A DNA stretch of 64,000 nucleotides from Bacillus sp. 1NLA3E (GCF_000242895.2 NC_021171.1:344001-408000); one strand, 5' to 3'; positions 10,453-27,822 are shown, counted from the stretch's first letter. Notes: generated from the letters alone by a model not told the origin. Numbers and translations are program-made.

Positions 10453-11033
10453 ATGAAAAACATCGCCGTCTTTGCCTCCGGAAACGGAAGCAATTTTCAA
10501 GCGATTCTGGATGCCGTTACAAATCAAAAGTTGGATGCGGACATCAAGCTACTTGTTTGTGATCAGCCTGGAGCCTATGTGTTAGATAGAGCTAGAGCGG
10601 CAGGAATTAATATATTTGAATTTAGTAGTAAGGATTTTGCCAATAAACAAGCGTATGAACAGGAAATTTTAGCTAGATTAAAAGAATGTGAGGTCGAGTT
10701 AGTCGTTCTTGCCGGTTATATGAGAATAATTGGAACGACCTTACTTTCCCAGTTTGAAGGTCAAATCGTAAATATTCATCCTTCTTTACTACCATCTTTT
10801 CCAGGAAAGGATGCCATTGGACAGGCGTTAGCTGCCAGGGTGAAGGTTAGTGGAGTGACGGTTCATTTCGTTGACGAGGGGATGGATACTGGACCGATTA
10901 TTGCACAAGAGACAGTCGAACTTGACGGCACTGAATCAGCTGAAACATATCAAGAGAAGATTCATCAAGTCGAGCATCAACTCTATCCAGCAGTTCTACA
11001 AATGTTATTGTCTAGTTCAAGGAGGAATGTAAA

Positions 11034-11037
<4 letters not shown>
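10453..11037 (+). CDS. purN: Phosphoribosylglycinamide formyltransferase PurN
   Basis: PurN transfers a formyl group from 10-formyl-THF to GAR. The 194-residue protein shows the [16 protein letters not shown] phosphate loop, the LAGYMRI segment and [15 protein letters not shown] with the catalytic Asn-His, followed by the Asp in [17 protein letters not shown] precedes the ATG. The stop overlaps purH in an ATGA arrangement. Confidence 0.97.
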
Positions 11038-13949
<2,912 letters not shown>

Positions 13950-13970
13950 TATTTATCAACTCCTGTTAGG

Positions 13971-14018
13971 GGCTGTCTGGTAATCGGAAAAAAACCGGTT
14001 ACCAGACAGCCTTTTTTT
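13971..14018 (+). terminator. Terminator of the pur operon
   Basis: GGCTGTCTGGTAA (13971-13983) pairs perfectly with TTACCAGACAGCC (13999-14011), extended by four inner pairs around an A-rich loop, followed by seven T residues. It is the strongest hairpin in this half of the window and ends plus-strand transcription after purD. There is no T-run on the minus strand. Confidence 0.95.
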
Positions 14019-14026
14019 GTCATTAA

Positions 14027-14308
14027 TTAAGTCGGATTATATGGAAGAAGGGAAGTTTCGTCGTTTTGTTCAGATTGGTCATTTTGTTGACAGCAATCCC
14101 CTTTTTGCCACTCCTCAAATAGAGCAGTCATTGGGCAATATCGTACAATGCCCTCTGCAATTTTCATTGCAGCTATCATGGCAACGAAAATATACGAGTC
14201 GCGCCATGGCTTTTTGACTAACTTCGCTGTTGCCCAAGAAAGAATGGTAAATCCTATGGTAATGCGAATTAACGCATTCAAAATCCCAATATTTGTATTT
14301 GCTTTCAT
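14027..14308 (-). CDS. DUF2892/YgaP-like small membrane protein
   Basis: This 93-residue protein has two hydrophobic helices: one at about 10-28 (GILNALIRITIGFTILSWATA) and one at about 40-55, followed by CPMTALFEEW and a hydrophilic tail. The NIGILNALIRITIGF start is typical of DUF2892 proteins, which resemble the membrane part of E. coli YgaP. The role is unknown. The ATG at 14308 has AAAGGATG upstream. It is divergent from yerA. Confidence 0.8.
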   Translation of the reverse strand: MKANTNIGILNALIRITIGFTILSWATAKLVKKPWRDSYIFVAMIAAMKIAEGIVRYCPMTALFEEWQKGDCCQQNDQSEQNDETSLLPYNPT

Positions 14309-14455
14309 TGATTTGACACATCCTTTATCAAATTTTTACAAATATATTCAGCATTCTTTAATGCTTTAAAATGCGAAATATGTTAGTATTATAACAATGA
14401 AAGGGTTTACATTTTAAATGATTATTCCCTAGATTTAAGGAGGGGTAATGCAGTG

Positions 14456-16195
14456 ATGGAACAACGGTATCGTTGGAAAACTAAACATTTACGTGAGCAT
14501 GTTTCAGTCTTAGATGGAAAATGCTCACCCACTATATTATTAATAAACGCAACTTATCTAAATCAGGTCTTTCGAAAGTGGATGACGGGGAATATTTGGA
14601 TTTATGATGATCGAATTGTGTATGTTGGTGACGCATTACCAGATAATGTAACTGGTTGTGAAATCATCGATTGTACTGACCAAATATTGGTCCCGGGTTA
14701 TATTGAGCCACATGCCCATCCATTTCTCTTATATAATCCCCAATCACTTGCAAACTATGCAAGCCAATTTGGTACAACAACATTGATTAACGATAATATG
14801 ATGTTAGCTGTTAATTTAGAAATTAAGGATGCTTTTACCTTTTTAAATGATATGAAAGCATCTCCTGTTTCGATGTACTGGTGGTGCAGATTCGATGCCC
14901 AGACTGAGATTTTAGACCAAAATAGCGTATTTTCAAATGCCAACATCAAAGCATGGCTTGAGCATGATTGCGTTTTGCAAGGGGGAGAGCTTACTGGCTG
15001 GCCGAAGTTGCTGGATGGAGACGACTTGCTTTTGCATTGGATCCAAGAAGCGAAAAGAATGAGAAAGCAAATAGAAGGACATTTCCCTGGCGCTTCTGAA
15101 AAGACTTTGGCAAAGATGAAGCTTCTAGGTGCTGATTGTGATCATGAATCGATGACTGGTGAGGATGTATATCAAAGGCTTATGCAAGGTTATATGGTCT
15201 CATTAAGAAATTCATCCATTCGACCGGATCTTGCCAAATTATTGACTGAAATTCATGAACTAGGTATTGATTTCTACGACCGGTTTATTTTTACAACAGA
15301 TGGTGCGTCTGCTAGTTTTTATGAAAAAGGTATTATTGATGAAATGATTCGGATTGCGATTGATCATGGTGTACCGACAGTGGATGCGTACAACATGGCG
15401 ACGATTAACGTTGCCCGCTATTATAATATTGATTACTTACACGGTAGTATTGCCACGGGTAGAGTGGCTAATATAAACTTCTTAACTGATGAAAATAATC
15501 CTACACCGATTTCTGTATTAGCAAAAGGGAAATGGGTAAAACGAGACGGAGAAGAAGTGGAAATTGACCAGAATTTCCATTGGAAGCAATCGGGGATGAA
15601 ACCTTTATCAATTGATTGGGACTTAAATTGGGATGATATGCAGTTCTCGATGCCGTTTGGGATTCAAATGGAGAATTCTGTGATCACAAAACCCTATTCC
15701 ATCAACATTGAGGTCTCGACTGAAGAACTATCGCATGATCATGATGAGTGCTTTTTTATGTTGATTGATCGAAAAGGTAAATGGCGTATCAATACATTAT
15801 TAAAAGGCTTTGCGAATAGCCTATCAGGACTAGTTAGTTCATTCTCTAATACTGGGGATATTATTTTAATCGGAAAAAATAAAAAGGATATGTTCACAGC
15901 ATTTAATCGAATGAAGGAAATTGGTGGCGGAATTGTTTGTTGTGAAAATGGAGAAATTATGCAGGAAATCCCATTGCAATTAATGGGGATTATGTCTGAT
16001 AAAAAAGTGGATGAGCTTATTATAGAAGAAAATCAGCTTCTTGATTATCTTAAGGAATGTGGGTACAAATTTGCCGATCCAATCTATTCCATGTTGTTTT
16101 TTTCTTCGACTCATTTGCCATATATCCGAATTACCCAGCAAGGAATGTATGATGTGATGAATAAAATGGTACTCTTTCCAACTATAATGCGTTAA
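14456..16195 (+). CDS. yerA: Putative adenine deaminase YerA
   Basis: YerA belongs to the amidohydrolase superfamily next to adenine deaminase. The metal site EPHAHP near residue 82, the GHFPGAS segment and FTTDGASASFYEKG fit that fold. The length of about 579 residues fits the family, and the position between the pur operon and yerB-pcrB is conserved in Bacillus. Adenine to hypoxanthine conversion is inferred from the family; a different nucleobase substrate is possible. AGGAGGGG precedes two candidate starts, GTG 14453 and ATG 14456; the ATG is listed. Confidence 0.85.
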   Translation: MEQRYRWKTKHLREHVSVLDGKCSPTILLINATYLNQVFRKWMTGNIWIYDDRIVYVGDALPDNVTGCEIIDCTDQILVPGYIEPHAHPFLLYNPQSLANYASQFGTTTLINDNMMLAVNLEIKDAFTFLNDMKASPVSMYWWCRFDAQTEILDQNSVFSNANIKAWLEHDCVLQGGELTGWPKLLDGDDLLLHWIQEAKRMRKQIEGHFPGASEKTLAKMKLLGADCDHESMTGEDVYQRLMQGYMVSLRNSSIRPDLAKLLTEIHELGIDFYDRFIFTTDGASASFYEKGIIDEMIRIAIDHGVPTVDAYNMATINVARYYNIDYLHGSIATGRVANINFLTDENNPTPISVLAKGKWVKRDGEEVEIDQNFHWKQSGMKPLSIDWDLNWDDMQFSMPFGIQMENSVITKPYSINIEVSTEELSHDHDECFFMLIDRKGKWRINTLLKGFANSLSGLVSSFSNTGDIILIGKNKKDMFTAFNRMKEIGGGIVCCENGEIMQEIPLQLMGIMSDKKVDELIIEENQLLDYLKECGYKFADPIYSMLFFSSTHLPYIRITQQGMYDVMNKMVLFPTIMR

Positions 16196-16260
16196 AATGG
16201 AAAAGTAATAAAGACCAACAATTTGCAGACACATCATTTTTGAAGGTGGAGGTGATATGG

Positions 16261-17307
16261 ATGGTAAGGAGATATATCGTCGTATCTGCGGCAATATTCC
16301 TTCTGCTAACAGGATGTAGTGGAACCAAGGAAGCAAACGTAAAAGAACATAAAGAAAAGGCAATAGAAAATGTTCAAAAAGAAACAGCAGAATTCCCTAA
16401 TTATTTTCCATTAACCGGAATTGGCACGAAAGAGGAAGTTGGCGGAAGAGCGGTTGCAGTCATGGTCAACAATCATCCAAAAGCAAGGCCACAAACAGGC
16501 TTAGATAAAGCAGACATTGTCTATGAATTGCTAGCTGAAGGAAACGTGACGAGGTTCTTGGCTATTTTCCAAAGCGAAAAGCCCGAGAAAATTGGTCCTG
16601 TTCGTAGTGCCAGAGAGTACTACATAAAACTGGCAAAAGCATATGATAGCCTCTACATTGCCCATGGGTACAGCCCTGATGCAAAGGAAATGCTTGATAA
16701 CGGGTACATTGATAATTTAAATGGAATGCAATATGACGGGACTCTTTTTAAGCGATCAACTGACAGAGTAGCGCCGCATAATTCCTATATTACTTATGAA
16801 AAAATTCTCGAAGGTGCTGAAAAGAACAGCTTTTCGATGAAGAATGCACCTGAGCCATTGACGTTTTTAACAAAAGATGAAATCAAGAAACTTGAGGGTC
16901 AACCTGGGAAAAAAGTTTCTGTTGCTTACTTAAATAATCCAACATTTACTGCAACTTATGAGTATGACGAGACAATCGGTAAATATAAACGTTTTTCTGC
17001 TGGAGAGCAGACCGTTAATTATGAAACAGATGCCCCCGTTTTATTAGATAATGTCTTTATCGTTGAAACGGAACACCAAACATTAAATGATGGTGCCGGT
17101 CGTAGAAAGATTGACTTAACCTCAGGTGGTAAAGCCTATCTGTTACAAAAAGGCTTCTTAAGGCAAGTTGAATGGAAAAGTCAGGATGGACGGATTGTGC
17201 CAGTAATAAATGGCGCTATTGTAGGATTTGTACCAGGGAAAACATGGATCAATATTGTCCCATCTAATCCAGGATTAACAAGTGAAGTTAAGGTCGAAGC
17301 AAATTAA
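16261..17307 (+). CDS. yerB: DUF3048 lipoprotein YerB
   Basis: This 348-residue protein begins with a short basic stretch, a hydrophobic helix and the lipobox LLTGC, so it should be lipid-anchored outside the membrane. The body matches the YerB/DUF3048 family, with NNHPKARPQTGLDKADIVYELLAEG and IGPVRSAREYY as recognisable blocks. The molecular role is not established. GGTGGAGGTGAT lies just before the ATG at 16261; a TTG at 16240 precedes the ribosome site and is rejected. yerC follows after 25 bases. Confidence 0.9.
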   Translation: MVRRYIVVSAAIFLLLTGCSGTKEANVKEHKEKAIENVQKETAEFPNYFPLTGIGTKEEVGGRAVAVMVNNHPKARPQTGLDKADIVYELLAEGNVTRFLAIFQSEKPEKIGPVRSAREYYIKLAKAYDSLYIAHGYSPDAKEMLDNGYIDNLNGMQYDGTLFKRSTDRVAPHNSYITYEKILEGAEKNSFSMKNAPEPLTFLTKDEIKKLEGQPGKKVSVAYLNNPTFTATYEYDETIGKYKRFSAGEQTVNYETDAPVLLDNVFIVETEHQTLNDGAGRRKIDLTSGGKAYLLQKGFLRQVEWKSQDGRIVPVINGAIVGFVPGKTWINIVPSNPGLTSEVKVEAN

Positions 17308-17332
17308 CTAGATTTTTAAAGGGGTCCATATA

Positions 17333-17647
17333 ATGCAGATTGAAAAATTACGAGGTAAAGAGCTTGATCAACTATTTAAAGCCATTTTGTCTTTAGAAAA
17401 TTTAGAAGAGTGCTATCGTTTTTTCGATGATTTATGTACAGTTAATGAAATTCAATCATTAGCTCAACGTTTAGAGGTTGCTCGCATGCTTCGTGAAGGT
17501 AATACCTATCATAAAATTGAAACTGAAACAGGTGCCAGCACTGCGACCATTTCACGCGTGAAACGGTGTTTAAATTATGGGAACGATGCATACGAAATGG
17601 CTTTAGACCGTGTCAAAGTTCAAAAAGAAGAAACAAGTGCAGAGTAG
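17333..17647 (+). CDS. yerC: YerC/YecD-type TrpR-related regulator
   Basis: This 104-residue protein has the TrpR-like helix-turn-helix pattern: LAQRLEVARMLREGNTYHKIETETGASTATISRVKRCLNYG. It should bind DNA, but no target or ligand is known from the sequence. It lacks any effector domain. It shares a transcript with yerB and is followed by a clear terminator. Confidence 0.9.
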   Translation: MQIEKLRGKELDQLFKAILSLENLEECYRFFDDLCTVNEIQSLAQRLEVARMLREGNTYHKIETETGASTATISRVKRCLNYGNDAYEMALDRVKVQKEETSAE

Positions 17648-17683
17648 TTTTTGACAAGTAAAATGAATGATTAACATTAAATG

Positions 17684-17710
17684 CCGAAGGGATAGCCCCT
17701 TCGGTTTTTT
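17684..17710 (+). terminator. Terminator after yerC
   Basis: CCGAAGGG (17684-17691) pairs with CCCTTCGG (17697-17704) and is followed by six T residues. Confidence 0.92.
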
Positions 17711-17775
17711 GGTTTTTTATCATGTGAACAAGTGATATAATGGTGAAATGGAAACTAGAATGGGGGCTTTTTGGT

Positions 17776-18462
17776 ATGTACGATGTTCGCGAGTGGCGCC
17801 ATGTATTTAAACTCGATCCAGATAAAGAAATATCCGATGATGCACTTGAAATGATTTGTGAATCAGGAACAGATGCAATCATCGTAGGTGGCACAGATGG
17901 GGTTACTCTGGATAAGGTCCTAGATTTGATGGTGCGCATTCGTAAGTATACAGTGCCATGTGTATTAGAAGTTTCTAGCATCGATACAGTTACTCCCGGA
18001 TTTGATTTGTATTTTATCCCGACGGTTTTAAACAGCTGCGATACAAAGTGGATCACTGGCCTGCATCATCATGCGCTTAAGGAATTCAGTGAGCTTATGA
18101 ATTGGGATGAGATCCTTGTTGAAGGATACTGCATTATGAATGGTGAATGCAAAGCTGCTCAATTAACAAGTGCTGATACAGCACTCTCCTTGTCAGACGT
18201 AGTTTCCTATGCGATGATGGCAGAAAAAATGTTTCATTTACCAATATTCTATTTAGAATATAGCGGTACTTATGGGGACCCAATGATTGTAAAGGAAGTA
18301 AAGCGGCATTTAGATCATGCGACATTCTTTTACGGTGGTGGAATTGAGACAGTCCAACAGGCAAAGGAAATGAGTGCTTATGCCGATGTTATCGTAGTGG
18401 GGAATGTTATCTATAAAGATTTGAATACAGCACTGGCTACAGTTAAGGGAATTCAGTCTTAA
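17776..18462 (+). CDS. pcrB: Heptaprenylglyceryl phosphate synthase PcrB
   Basis: PcrB attaches heptaprenyl diphosphate to glycerol-1-phosphate, giving a small archaea-like ether lipid in Bacillus. The 228-residue TIM barrel shows [18 protein letters not shown], the [10 protein letters not shown] segment and FYGGGIE at the phosphate end. Family members start with MYDV, and GGGGG is nine bases before the ATG at 17776, so the 12-codon longer frame is not used. The stop codon overlaps the first palindrome of a repeat pair that separates it from pcrA. Confidence 0.93.
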   Translation: MYDVREWRHVFKLDPDKEISDDALEMICESGTDAIIVGGTDGVTLDKVLDLMVRIRKYTVPCVLEVSSIDTVTPGFDLYFIPTVLNSCDTKWITGLHHHALKEFSELMNWDEILVEGYCIMNGECKAAQLTSADTALSLSDVVSYAMMAEKMFHLPIFYLEYSGTYGDPMIVKEVKRHLDHATFFYGGGIETVQQAKEMSAYADVIVVGNVIYKDLNTALATVKGIQS

Positions 18463-18536
18463 TCAAACGATTGATGAAATCCAATCGTAATGTTGGTATC
18501 AAGGCAAGGGTGTAATTCAATCAAACGGTTGATTAA
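18461..18536. repeat. Palindrome pair AATCAA-N4-TTGATT, copy A
   Basis: Two palindromic sites, 18461-18476 (second arm ends in G, not T) and 18519-18534, have starts exactly 58 bases apart. The second is extended as TCAATCAA-N4-TTGATTAA. The same arrangement and spacing recurs at 28485-28560. It fills most of the gap between pcrB and pcrA. It may be operators or a small dispersed repeat. Confidence 0.7.
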
Positions 18537-18562
18537 TAAAACAAATTAAAGTGGTGACATAG

Positions 18563-22811
<4,249 letters not shown>

Positions 22812-22823
22812 GAGGGGGAACCC

Positions 22824-23996
22824 ATGAAGAAATTAGCGCTGGTTGCTTTAGCTCTTGTCCTTTTATTAACAGCATGTGCTCCTAACTTTCAAAAAAAAGA
22901 TGAAGTAGTTCAAAGCACAAAGGATAATTCAAAAGAGAAAGCTATTATACCAAAATATCAAATCTCTGATCAGTATTACCGAACGATTTTACCATTCAAG
23001 CCTGGAGAGGCAAGGGGTTTAGTCGTAAATAATTTGAACACAAGATATGATATCAATGAGTTTGAAACGGGATTAATGAGAGTGGCCTTAAAAAGCTTTG
23101 ACCCTGATAAGTATTTGTTCCAGGAAGGTCAATATTTGAAGAAAAAAACAGTACAAATGTGGCTCAACCGCAAATTTACTAAGGAACAATTAGATGCTGA
23201 AAAGTTAAAGGACACAGAAAATGTTGGTTTGAATCCGCTCGATGATGGGGTGGGTGATTTAAAAACAAGAAATGAAAAGAGTCCAATTTATTTGGCACAT
23301 ATTTTAGAGCATGACTATTTAATAAAAGATAATGACGGCAAGGTTCGTCTTGGTGGCGTAGTGATTGGTCTTGCAATGAATTCCGTTTATTATTACCAGA
23401 CGGTTCAATACGGGGCAACTTTTGAGAAGAAAATCCCTCATGCTGATCTTGAACGGGAAGGCAAAAAGATTGCTGAAGAAGTGGCTAAAAGAATTCGTGG
23501 TGTTGACGGTCTTAAGGATGTACCGGTTACAATTGCTCTTTTTGAACAAGCGAGTAAATCGGCAGTCGTACCAGGAAACTTCTTCGCCTATTCCAACGTT
23601 TCAAAAGGCAGTAATAGCCTTGGTGGATGGGAAGATGTTAATGAGAAGTATTATCTTTTTCCTTCAACACAGGCAACAAGTGATCACCGAGATGATATTA
23701 CGTTTTTCCAAAATTTCAAGCAAGATGTGGAATCCTATTTTCCAAACTTTAATGGTGTGATTGGGAAGGCGTTTTATGTAGAGAATCAGCTTCAAGAAAT
23801 ATCGATTGACTTGCCGATTCAATTTTACGGAAAGGCTGAAGGCATTGGTTTTACCCAATATGTCACTGGACTTGTTATGGAGCATTTTCCTGAATATGTA
23901 ACGGTGGAAGTGAATATTTCGTCTGTAAATGGTCCAGAAGCACTTATCGTCCGTAAGGCGAACCAAAGCGAACCCTTTGTGCACGTGTATGAATAG
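22824..23996 (+). CDS. camS: CamS family lipoprotein (YerH)
   Basis: This 390-residue lipoprotein has the lipobox LLTAC at the end of a hydrophobic signal and the CamS/sex-pheromone-precursor body, including YYRTILPFKPGEARGLVVNN. In enterococci and staphylococci the cleaved signal peptide of CamS gives the cAM373-type peptide; the mature protein's own role is unclear. It starts 12 bases after ligA with GAGGGGG before the ATG. A terminator follows. Confidence 0.9.
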   Translation: MKKLALVALALVLLLTACAPNFQKKDEVVQSTKDNSKEKAIIPKYQISDQYYRTILPFKPGEARGLVVNNLNTRYDINEFETGLMRVALKSFDPDKYLFQEGQYLKKKTVQMWLNRKFTKEQLDAEKLKDTENVGLNPLDDGVGDLKTRNEKSPIYLAHILEHDYLIKDNDGKVRLGGVVIGLAMNSVYYYQTVQYGATFEKKIPHADLEREGKKIAEEVAKRIRGVDGLKDVPVTIALFEQASKSAVVPGNFFAYSNVSKGSNSLGGWEDVNEKYYLFPSTQATSDHRDDITFFQNFKQDVESYFPNFNGVIGKAFYVENQLQEISIDLPIQFYGKAEGIGFTQYVTGLVMEHFPEYVTVEVNISSVNGPEALIVRKANQSEPFVHVYE

Positions 23997-24003
23997 AAAA
24001 GCG

Positions 24004-24035
24004 GAAGGCAGACTTTATGTTTGCCTTCTTTTTTT
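24004..24035 (+). terminator. Terminator after camS
   Basis: GAAGGCA (24004-24010) pairs with TGCCTTC (24022-24028), then seven T residues. It ends the pcrB-pcrA-ligA-camS group. Confidence 0.9.
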
Positions 24036-24146
24036 GCATTTAGTGAAATTATATTAGAATATAAAAAATTGTAGCAATATTTGAGAGATTATTAGAGTAA
24101 TGATAAAATAGGGATAGGATTTTAGCTAAACATAGGAGGCGGTATA

Positions 24147-25694
24147 ATGGTACAACCTTACAAACATGAGTCTTTAACAGACTTTACAGTTGAGGAAAAC
24201 CGAAAAGCATACCTACAGGGCTTACAGATCGTTGAAAGCTATTTAGCACAAGATTACGATTTAATCATTGGGGGAGAGCGAGTTTCCACCGATGAAAAAA
24301 TCGTATCCTATAATCCAGCAAATAATCAAGAGGTAATCGGGAGAGTGTCAAAGGCTAACCGTGAGCTTGCTGAAAAAGCAATGCAAGCGGCTGTTGACGC
24401 TTTTAAAACATGGCGGAAGGCAAAACCGGAGATGCGTGCTGATGTGTTATTTAAGGCTGCAGCCATTTTACGACGGCGGAAACATGAATTCTCTGCCCTA
24501 ATGACCAAGGAGGCAGGGAAACCTTGGCGTGAAGCAGATGCCGATACAGCTGAAGCTATTGATTTTCTAGAATTTTACGCGCGCCAAATGTTGCGCATTA
24601 AAGAGGGCGTTCCTGTCCAAAGTCGTCCGAACGAACATAACCGTTATGACTATATTCCTTTAGGAGTAGGGATTATTATCCCCCCTTGGAATTTCCCGTT
24701 AGCCATTATGGCTGGCACAACGGTTGCAGCGATTGTTGCCGGAAACACCGTTTTGTTAAAACCAGCATCCACAACTCCAATCGTGGCTGCTAAATTTGTT
24801 GAGATATTAGAACAAGCTGGTCTTCCAAAAGGAGTAGTAAACTTTGTTCCAGGCAGTGGAGCTGAGGTAGGGGACTATTTAGTTGATCATAAAGATACGC
24901 GATTTATCAGCTTTACCGGCTCCCGTGATGTCGGTTTACGTATTTACGAGCGGGCTTCGAAATTATCAAAAGGCCAAATTTGGTTAAAACGTGTCATTGC
25001 TGAAATGGGCGGAAAAGACACGATTGTTGTTGATAAAGATGCAGACCTAGAACTAGCAGCACAATCAATTGTAGCTTCATCGTTTGGCTTCTCAGGGCAA
25101 AAATGTTCAGCATGCTCCCGAGCAATCGTTGTTGAGGACGTGTATGATCAAGTATTAAGCAGGGTAGTAGAGTTAACAAACCAATTATCTGTTGGTAATC
25201 CTGAAGATCAAACTGTATTCACTGGTCCAGTCATTGATCAAAGTGCTTTTAACAAGGTCATCGACTATATTGAAATCGGCAAACAGGAAGGCAGATTGGT
25301 TGCTGGTGGTATCGGAGACAATTCGAAAGGATACTTCATCCAGCCAACAGTGATTGCGGATTTAGCACCAAAAGCACGTCTAATGCAGGAAGAAATCTTT
25401 GGACCTGTTGTCGGATTCACAAAGGCAAAGGATTTTGAGCAAGCTTTAGAGATTGCTAATAATACGGAATACGGTTTAACAGGTGCAGTCATTTCGAAAA
25501 ATCGTGACCATATTGAAAAAGCACGAGAAGATTTCCATGTTGGTAATCTTTATATAAACCGTGGCTGTACAGGTGCTATTGTTGGTTACCAGCCATTCGG
25601 TGGTTTTAACATGTCGGGAACAGACTCTAAAGCAGGTGGACCTGATTATTTGCTGCTCCATATGCAGGCGAAAACCTCTTCAGAGTTATATTAA
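24147..25694 (+). CDS. rocA: L-glutamate gamma-semialdehyde (P5C) dehydrogenase
   Basis: This 515-residue aldehyde dehydrogenase oxidises glutamate semialdehyde/P5C to glutamate in proline and arginine breakdown. PPWNFPLAI and FTGSRDVG bind NAD, the general base lies in AEMGGKD, and the nucleophile Cys in [14 protein letters not shown]. The length and the [11 protein letters not shown] start fit the RocA/PutC group. No proline dehydrogenase or RocR gene is adjacent, so its inducer cannot be told. AGGAGG precedes the ATG; symbol rocA versus putC is a choice. Confidence 0.92.
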   Translation: MVQPYKHESLTDFTVEENRKAYLQGLQIVESYLAQDYDLIIGGERVSTDEKIVSYNPANNQEVIGRVSKANRELAEKAMQAAVDAFKTWRKAKPEMRADVLFKAAAILRRRKHEFSALMTKEAGKPWREADADTAEAIDFLEFYARQMLRIKEGVPVQSRPNEHNRYDYIPLGVGIIIPPWNFPLAIMAGTTVAAIVAGNTVLLKPASTTPIVAAKFVEILEQAGLPKGVVNFVPGSGAEVGDYLVDHKDTRFISFTGSRDVGLRIYERASKLSKGQIWLKRVIAEMGGKDTIVVDKDADLELAAQSIVASSFGFSGQKCSACSRAIVVEDVYDQVLSRVVELTNQLSVGNPEDQTVFTGPVIDQSAFNKVIDYIEIGKQEGRLVAGGIGDNSKGYFIQPTVIADLAPKARLMQEEIFGPVVGFTKAKDFEQALEIANNTEYGLTGAVISKNRDHIEKAREDFHVGNLYINRGCTGAIVGYQPFGGFNMSGTDSKAGGPDYLLLHMQAKTSSELY

Positions 25695-25710
25695 TTAAAT
25701 TGGCTTGGCT

Positions 25711-25744
25711 CTATCTCTTTAAAGGAGATAGGGCTATTTTTTTT
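25711..25744 (+). terminator. Terminator after rocA
   Basis: CTATCTC (25711-25717) pairs with GAGATAG (25725-25731), followed a few bases later by a run of nine T residues. Confidence 0.85.
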
Positions 25745-26120
25745 GAAGATAAAAAGCTTTGTCGAATTTAATTTCAGAAAAATCTAAAAATAGGGGTTTC
25801 AATTCCAGAAAATCTGTTATATAATACAAAAAGATTCACTAAACACTGTGTTATAACATTGAAAAAGTTTCTAATGAGTGATAGCTTTTGCAAGTTATTA
25901 AACTAGTAAATTGTAAGATGCTTGCTGATGATTGGAAAATAATTGAGCGGATGCTCAATATGTTGAATGATTGATTTTTGAAGATCAACAGCTGTTCAGT
26001 CACTCATGGCTAAGAAATGTTTATTAAAATTTCATAACTCTATTAGGATATGAAATTTTATAGATACACAGTTTACTAGGGGTAACAAAGGGGTTAATAA
26101 AAACAAAGGAGGAATTATCT
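25745..26120 (+). promoter_or_regulatory. Long aceA leader with promoter and two hairpins
   Basis: No gene is seen in these 376 bases. TTCAAT (25798-25803) and TATAAT (25820-25825), 16 bases apart, are a candidate promoter, which would give a leader of nearly 290 bases. Within it, ATTGAGC (25942-25948) pairs with GCTCAAT (25953-25959), and AAAATTTCATA (26026-26036) pairs perfectly with TATGAAATTTT (26049-26059). Neither is followed by a T-run. Operator or leader-RNA roles are both possible. Confidence 0.45.
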
Positions 26121-27404
26121 ATGTCAAATGAAAGAGCAAAACAATTACAAGAAAGCTGGGAATTAGACGCACGTTGGAAAGGTGTAGAAAGACCATATAC
26201 AGCAGAAGATGTTCTAAAATTACGCGGCTCAATTGATATTGAATACACTTTGGCACAACGGGGATCTGAGAAGCTTTGGAAGCTAGTAAATGAAGAAGAT
26301 TTCGTTAATGCACTTGGAGCATTAACTGGTAACCAAGCTGTACAACAAGTTAAAGCTGGTCTTAAGGCAATCTACTTAAGCGGATGGCAAGTTGCTGCAG
26401 ATGCTAACTTGTCTGGAAATATGTATCCTGACCAAAGCTTATACCCAGCAAATAGTGTTCCTGCAGTTGTTAAACGTATTAACCAAGCACTACAACGTGC
26501 TGATCAAATAACACATGGCGAAGGCGACAACTCAATTGATTGGTTTGCTCCAATTGTTGCTGATGCAGAAGCTGGTTTTGGCGGACAATTAAACTGTTTC
26601 GAATTAATGAAGGGCATGATAGAAGCTGGTGCTTCAGGCGTTCATTTTGAAGATCAATTATCTTCTGAGAAAAAATGCGGTCACTTAGGTGGTAAAGTAT
26701 TATTACCAACTCAAACAGCTGTTAAAAACTTGATTGCGGCTCGTCTTGCTGCTGACGTAATGGGTGTACCAACTGTTCTTGTTGCCCGTACAGATGCAAA
26801 TGCGGCTGATTTAATTACAAGTGATATTGATCAATATGATGCTCCGTTCATTACAGGAAACCGTACACCTGAAGGTTTCTTCCGAGTAAAAGCTGGAATT
26901 GAACAAGCCATTTCCCGCGGTTTAGCTTATGCACCATATGCGGACTTGATCTGGTGTGAAACTTCTGAACCTAATATTGATGAAGCTAGACAATTTGCTG
27001 AAGCTATTCATGCAAAATTCCCTGGTAAATTACTTGCTTACAACTGCTCTCCTTCATTTAACTGGAAAGCAAAACTTGATGATGAAACAATTGCTAAATT
27101 CCAAGTTGAACTTGGTAAAATGGGCTATAAATTCCAATTCGTTACACTTGCAGGTTTCCATGCTTTAAACCACAGCATGTTTAATTTAGCAAAAGGCTAC
27201 AAAACTCGTGGTATGGCTGCTTACTCCGAACTTCAACAAGCTGAGTTTGCTAGTGAGAAAGACGGTTACACTGCAACAAGACACCAACGTGAAGTTGGAA
27301 CTGGTTACTTCGACCAAGTTTCCATGATTATTTCTGGTGGTACTTCTTCAACTACAGCTCTAAAGGGCTCAACTGAAGAAGAACAATTCACTGCATCTAA
27401 GTAA
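26121..27404 (+). CDS. aceA: Isocitrate lyase AceA
   Basis: AceA splits isocitrate to succinate and glyoxylate, the entry of the glyoxylate shunt for growth on acetate or fatty acids. The 427-residue protein has the signature [12 protein letters not shown] with catalytic Cys186, the [11 protein letters not shown] segment, and [10 protein letters not shown] near residue 310. AGGAGG lies before the ATG. Malate synthase is not in the window. The codon use leans to frequent codons, suggesting high expression. Confidence 0.97.
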   Translation: MSNERAKQLQESWELDARWKGVERPYTAEDVLKLRGSIDIEYTLAQRGSEKLWKLVNEEDFVNALGALTGNQAVQQVKAGLKAIYLSGWQVAADANLSGNMYPDQSLYPANSVPAVVKRINQALQRADQITHGEGDNSIDWFAPIVADAEAGFGGQLNCFELMKGMIEAGASGVHFEDQLSSEKKCGHLGGKVLLPTQTAVKNLIAARLAADVMGVPTVLVARTDANAADLITSDIDQYDAPFITGNRTPEGFFRVKAGIEQAISRGLAYAPYADLIWCETSEPNIDEARQFAEAIHAKFPGKLLAYNCSPSFNWKAKLDDETIAKFQVELGKMGYKFQFVTLAGFHALNHSMFNLAKGYKTRGMAAYSELQQAEFASEKDGYTATRHQREVGTGYFDQVSMIISGGTSSTTALKGSTEEEQFTASK

Positions 27405-27458
27405 TCCGTAAGAATTATTTTACTTGTGATTTTTACTCCTATATTTCTCCTATTTTCT

Positions 27459-27493
27459 CCTTCTCTTCTATATAAGAAGAGAAGGATTTTTTT
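27459..27493 (+). terminator. Terminator after aceA
   Basis: CCTTCTCTTCT (27459-27469) pairs perfectly with AGAAGAGAAGG (27475-27485), five-base loop, then a T-run. Confidence 0.92.
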
Positions 27494-27500
27494 GTTTTTT

Positions 27501-27686
27501 GCTCTGCTAAACTAGAATGTTGATTTCCGTTCCAGGCGCTTCGCTTTCCGCGGGGCGGGCGGTGAGCCTCCTCGGCGCTAAAGCACCTGCGGGGTCTCAC
27601 CTGTCCCGCTGCTCCCGCAGGAGTCTTCGCGCCCTCCACTCCAATCAACATTGTGCAAAACATCAACATTGAGCTTTAACACAGCC
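27501..27686. repeat. GC-rich MITE-like intergenic repeat
   Basis: The left end gctctgctaaac...aatgttgat (27501-27524) and right end atcaacattgagctttaac...agc (27662-27685) are inverted repeats matching at 18 of 24 positions. The core from 27527 to 27645 is strikingly GC-rich compared with everything around it and is full of short inverted segments. A similar repeat is widespread in Bacillaceae as I recall. No transposase is encoded. A 76-bp relative with the same ends lies at 59308-59383. Confidence 0.75.
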
Positions 27687-27729
27687 TTGTTTTTTAGGGG
27701 GTAGAGAAAGTGGGGACTGGGGGGACGGT

Positions 27730-27822
27730 AGTGCATTAAAGTGAAAAGTGGTGCCTGACCCCCGGTGCGGTGGTGCGTTAAAACGTAAGTGTTCAGGTGG
27801 GAGGGATTTTACGCACCTTTTT
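27730..27822. repeat. GGTGCCTGACCCC repeat, copy 1 (decayed)
   Basis: The left arm GGTGCCTGACCCCCGGTGC is at 27750-27768; the matching right arm is degraded. A second hairpin, GGTGCGTTAAAA (27772-27783) with TTTTACGCACC (27807-27817) followed by T residues, gives it a terminator shape. Confidence 0.7.
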
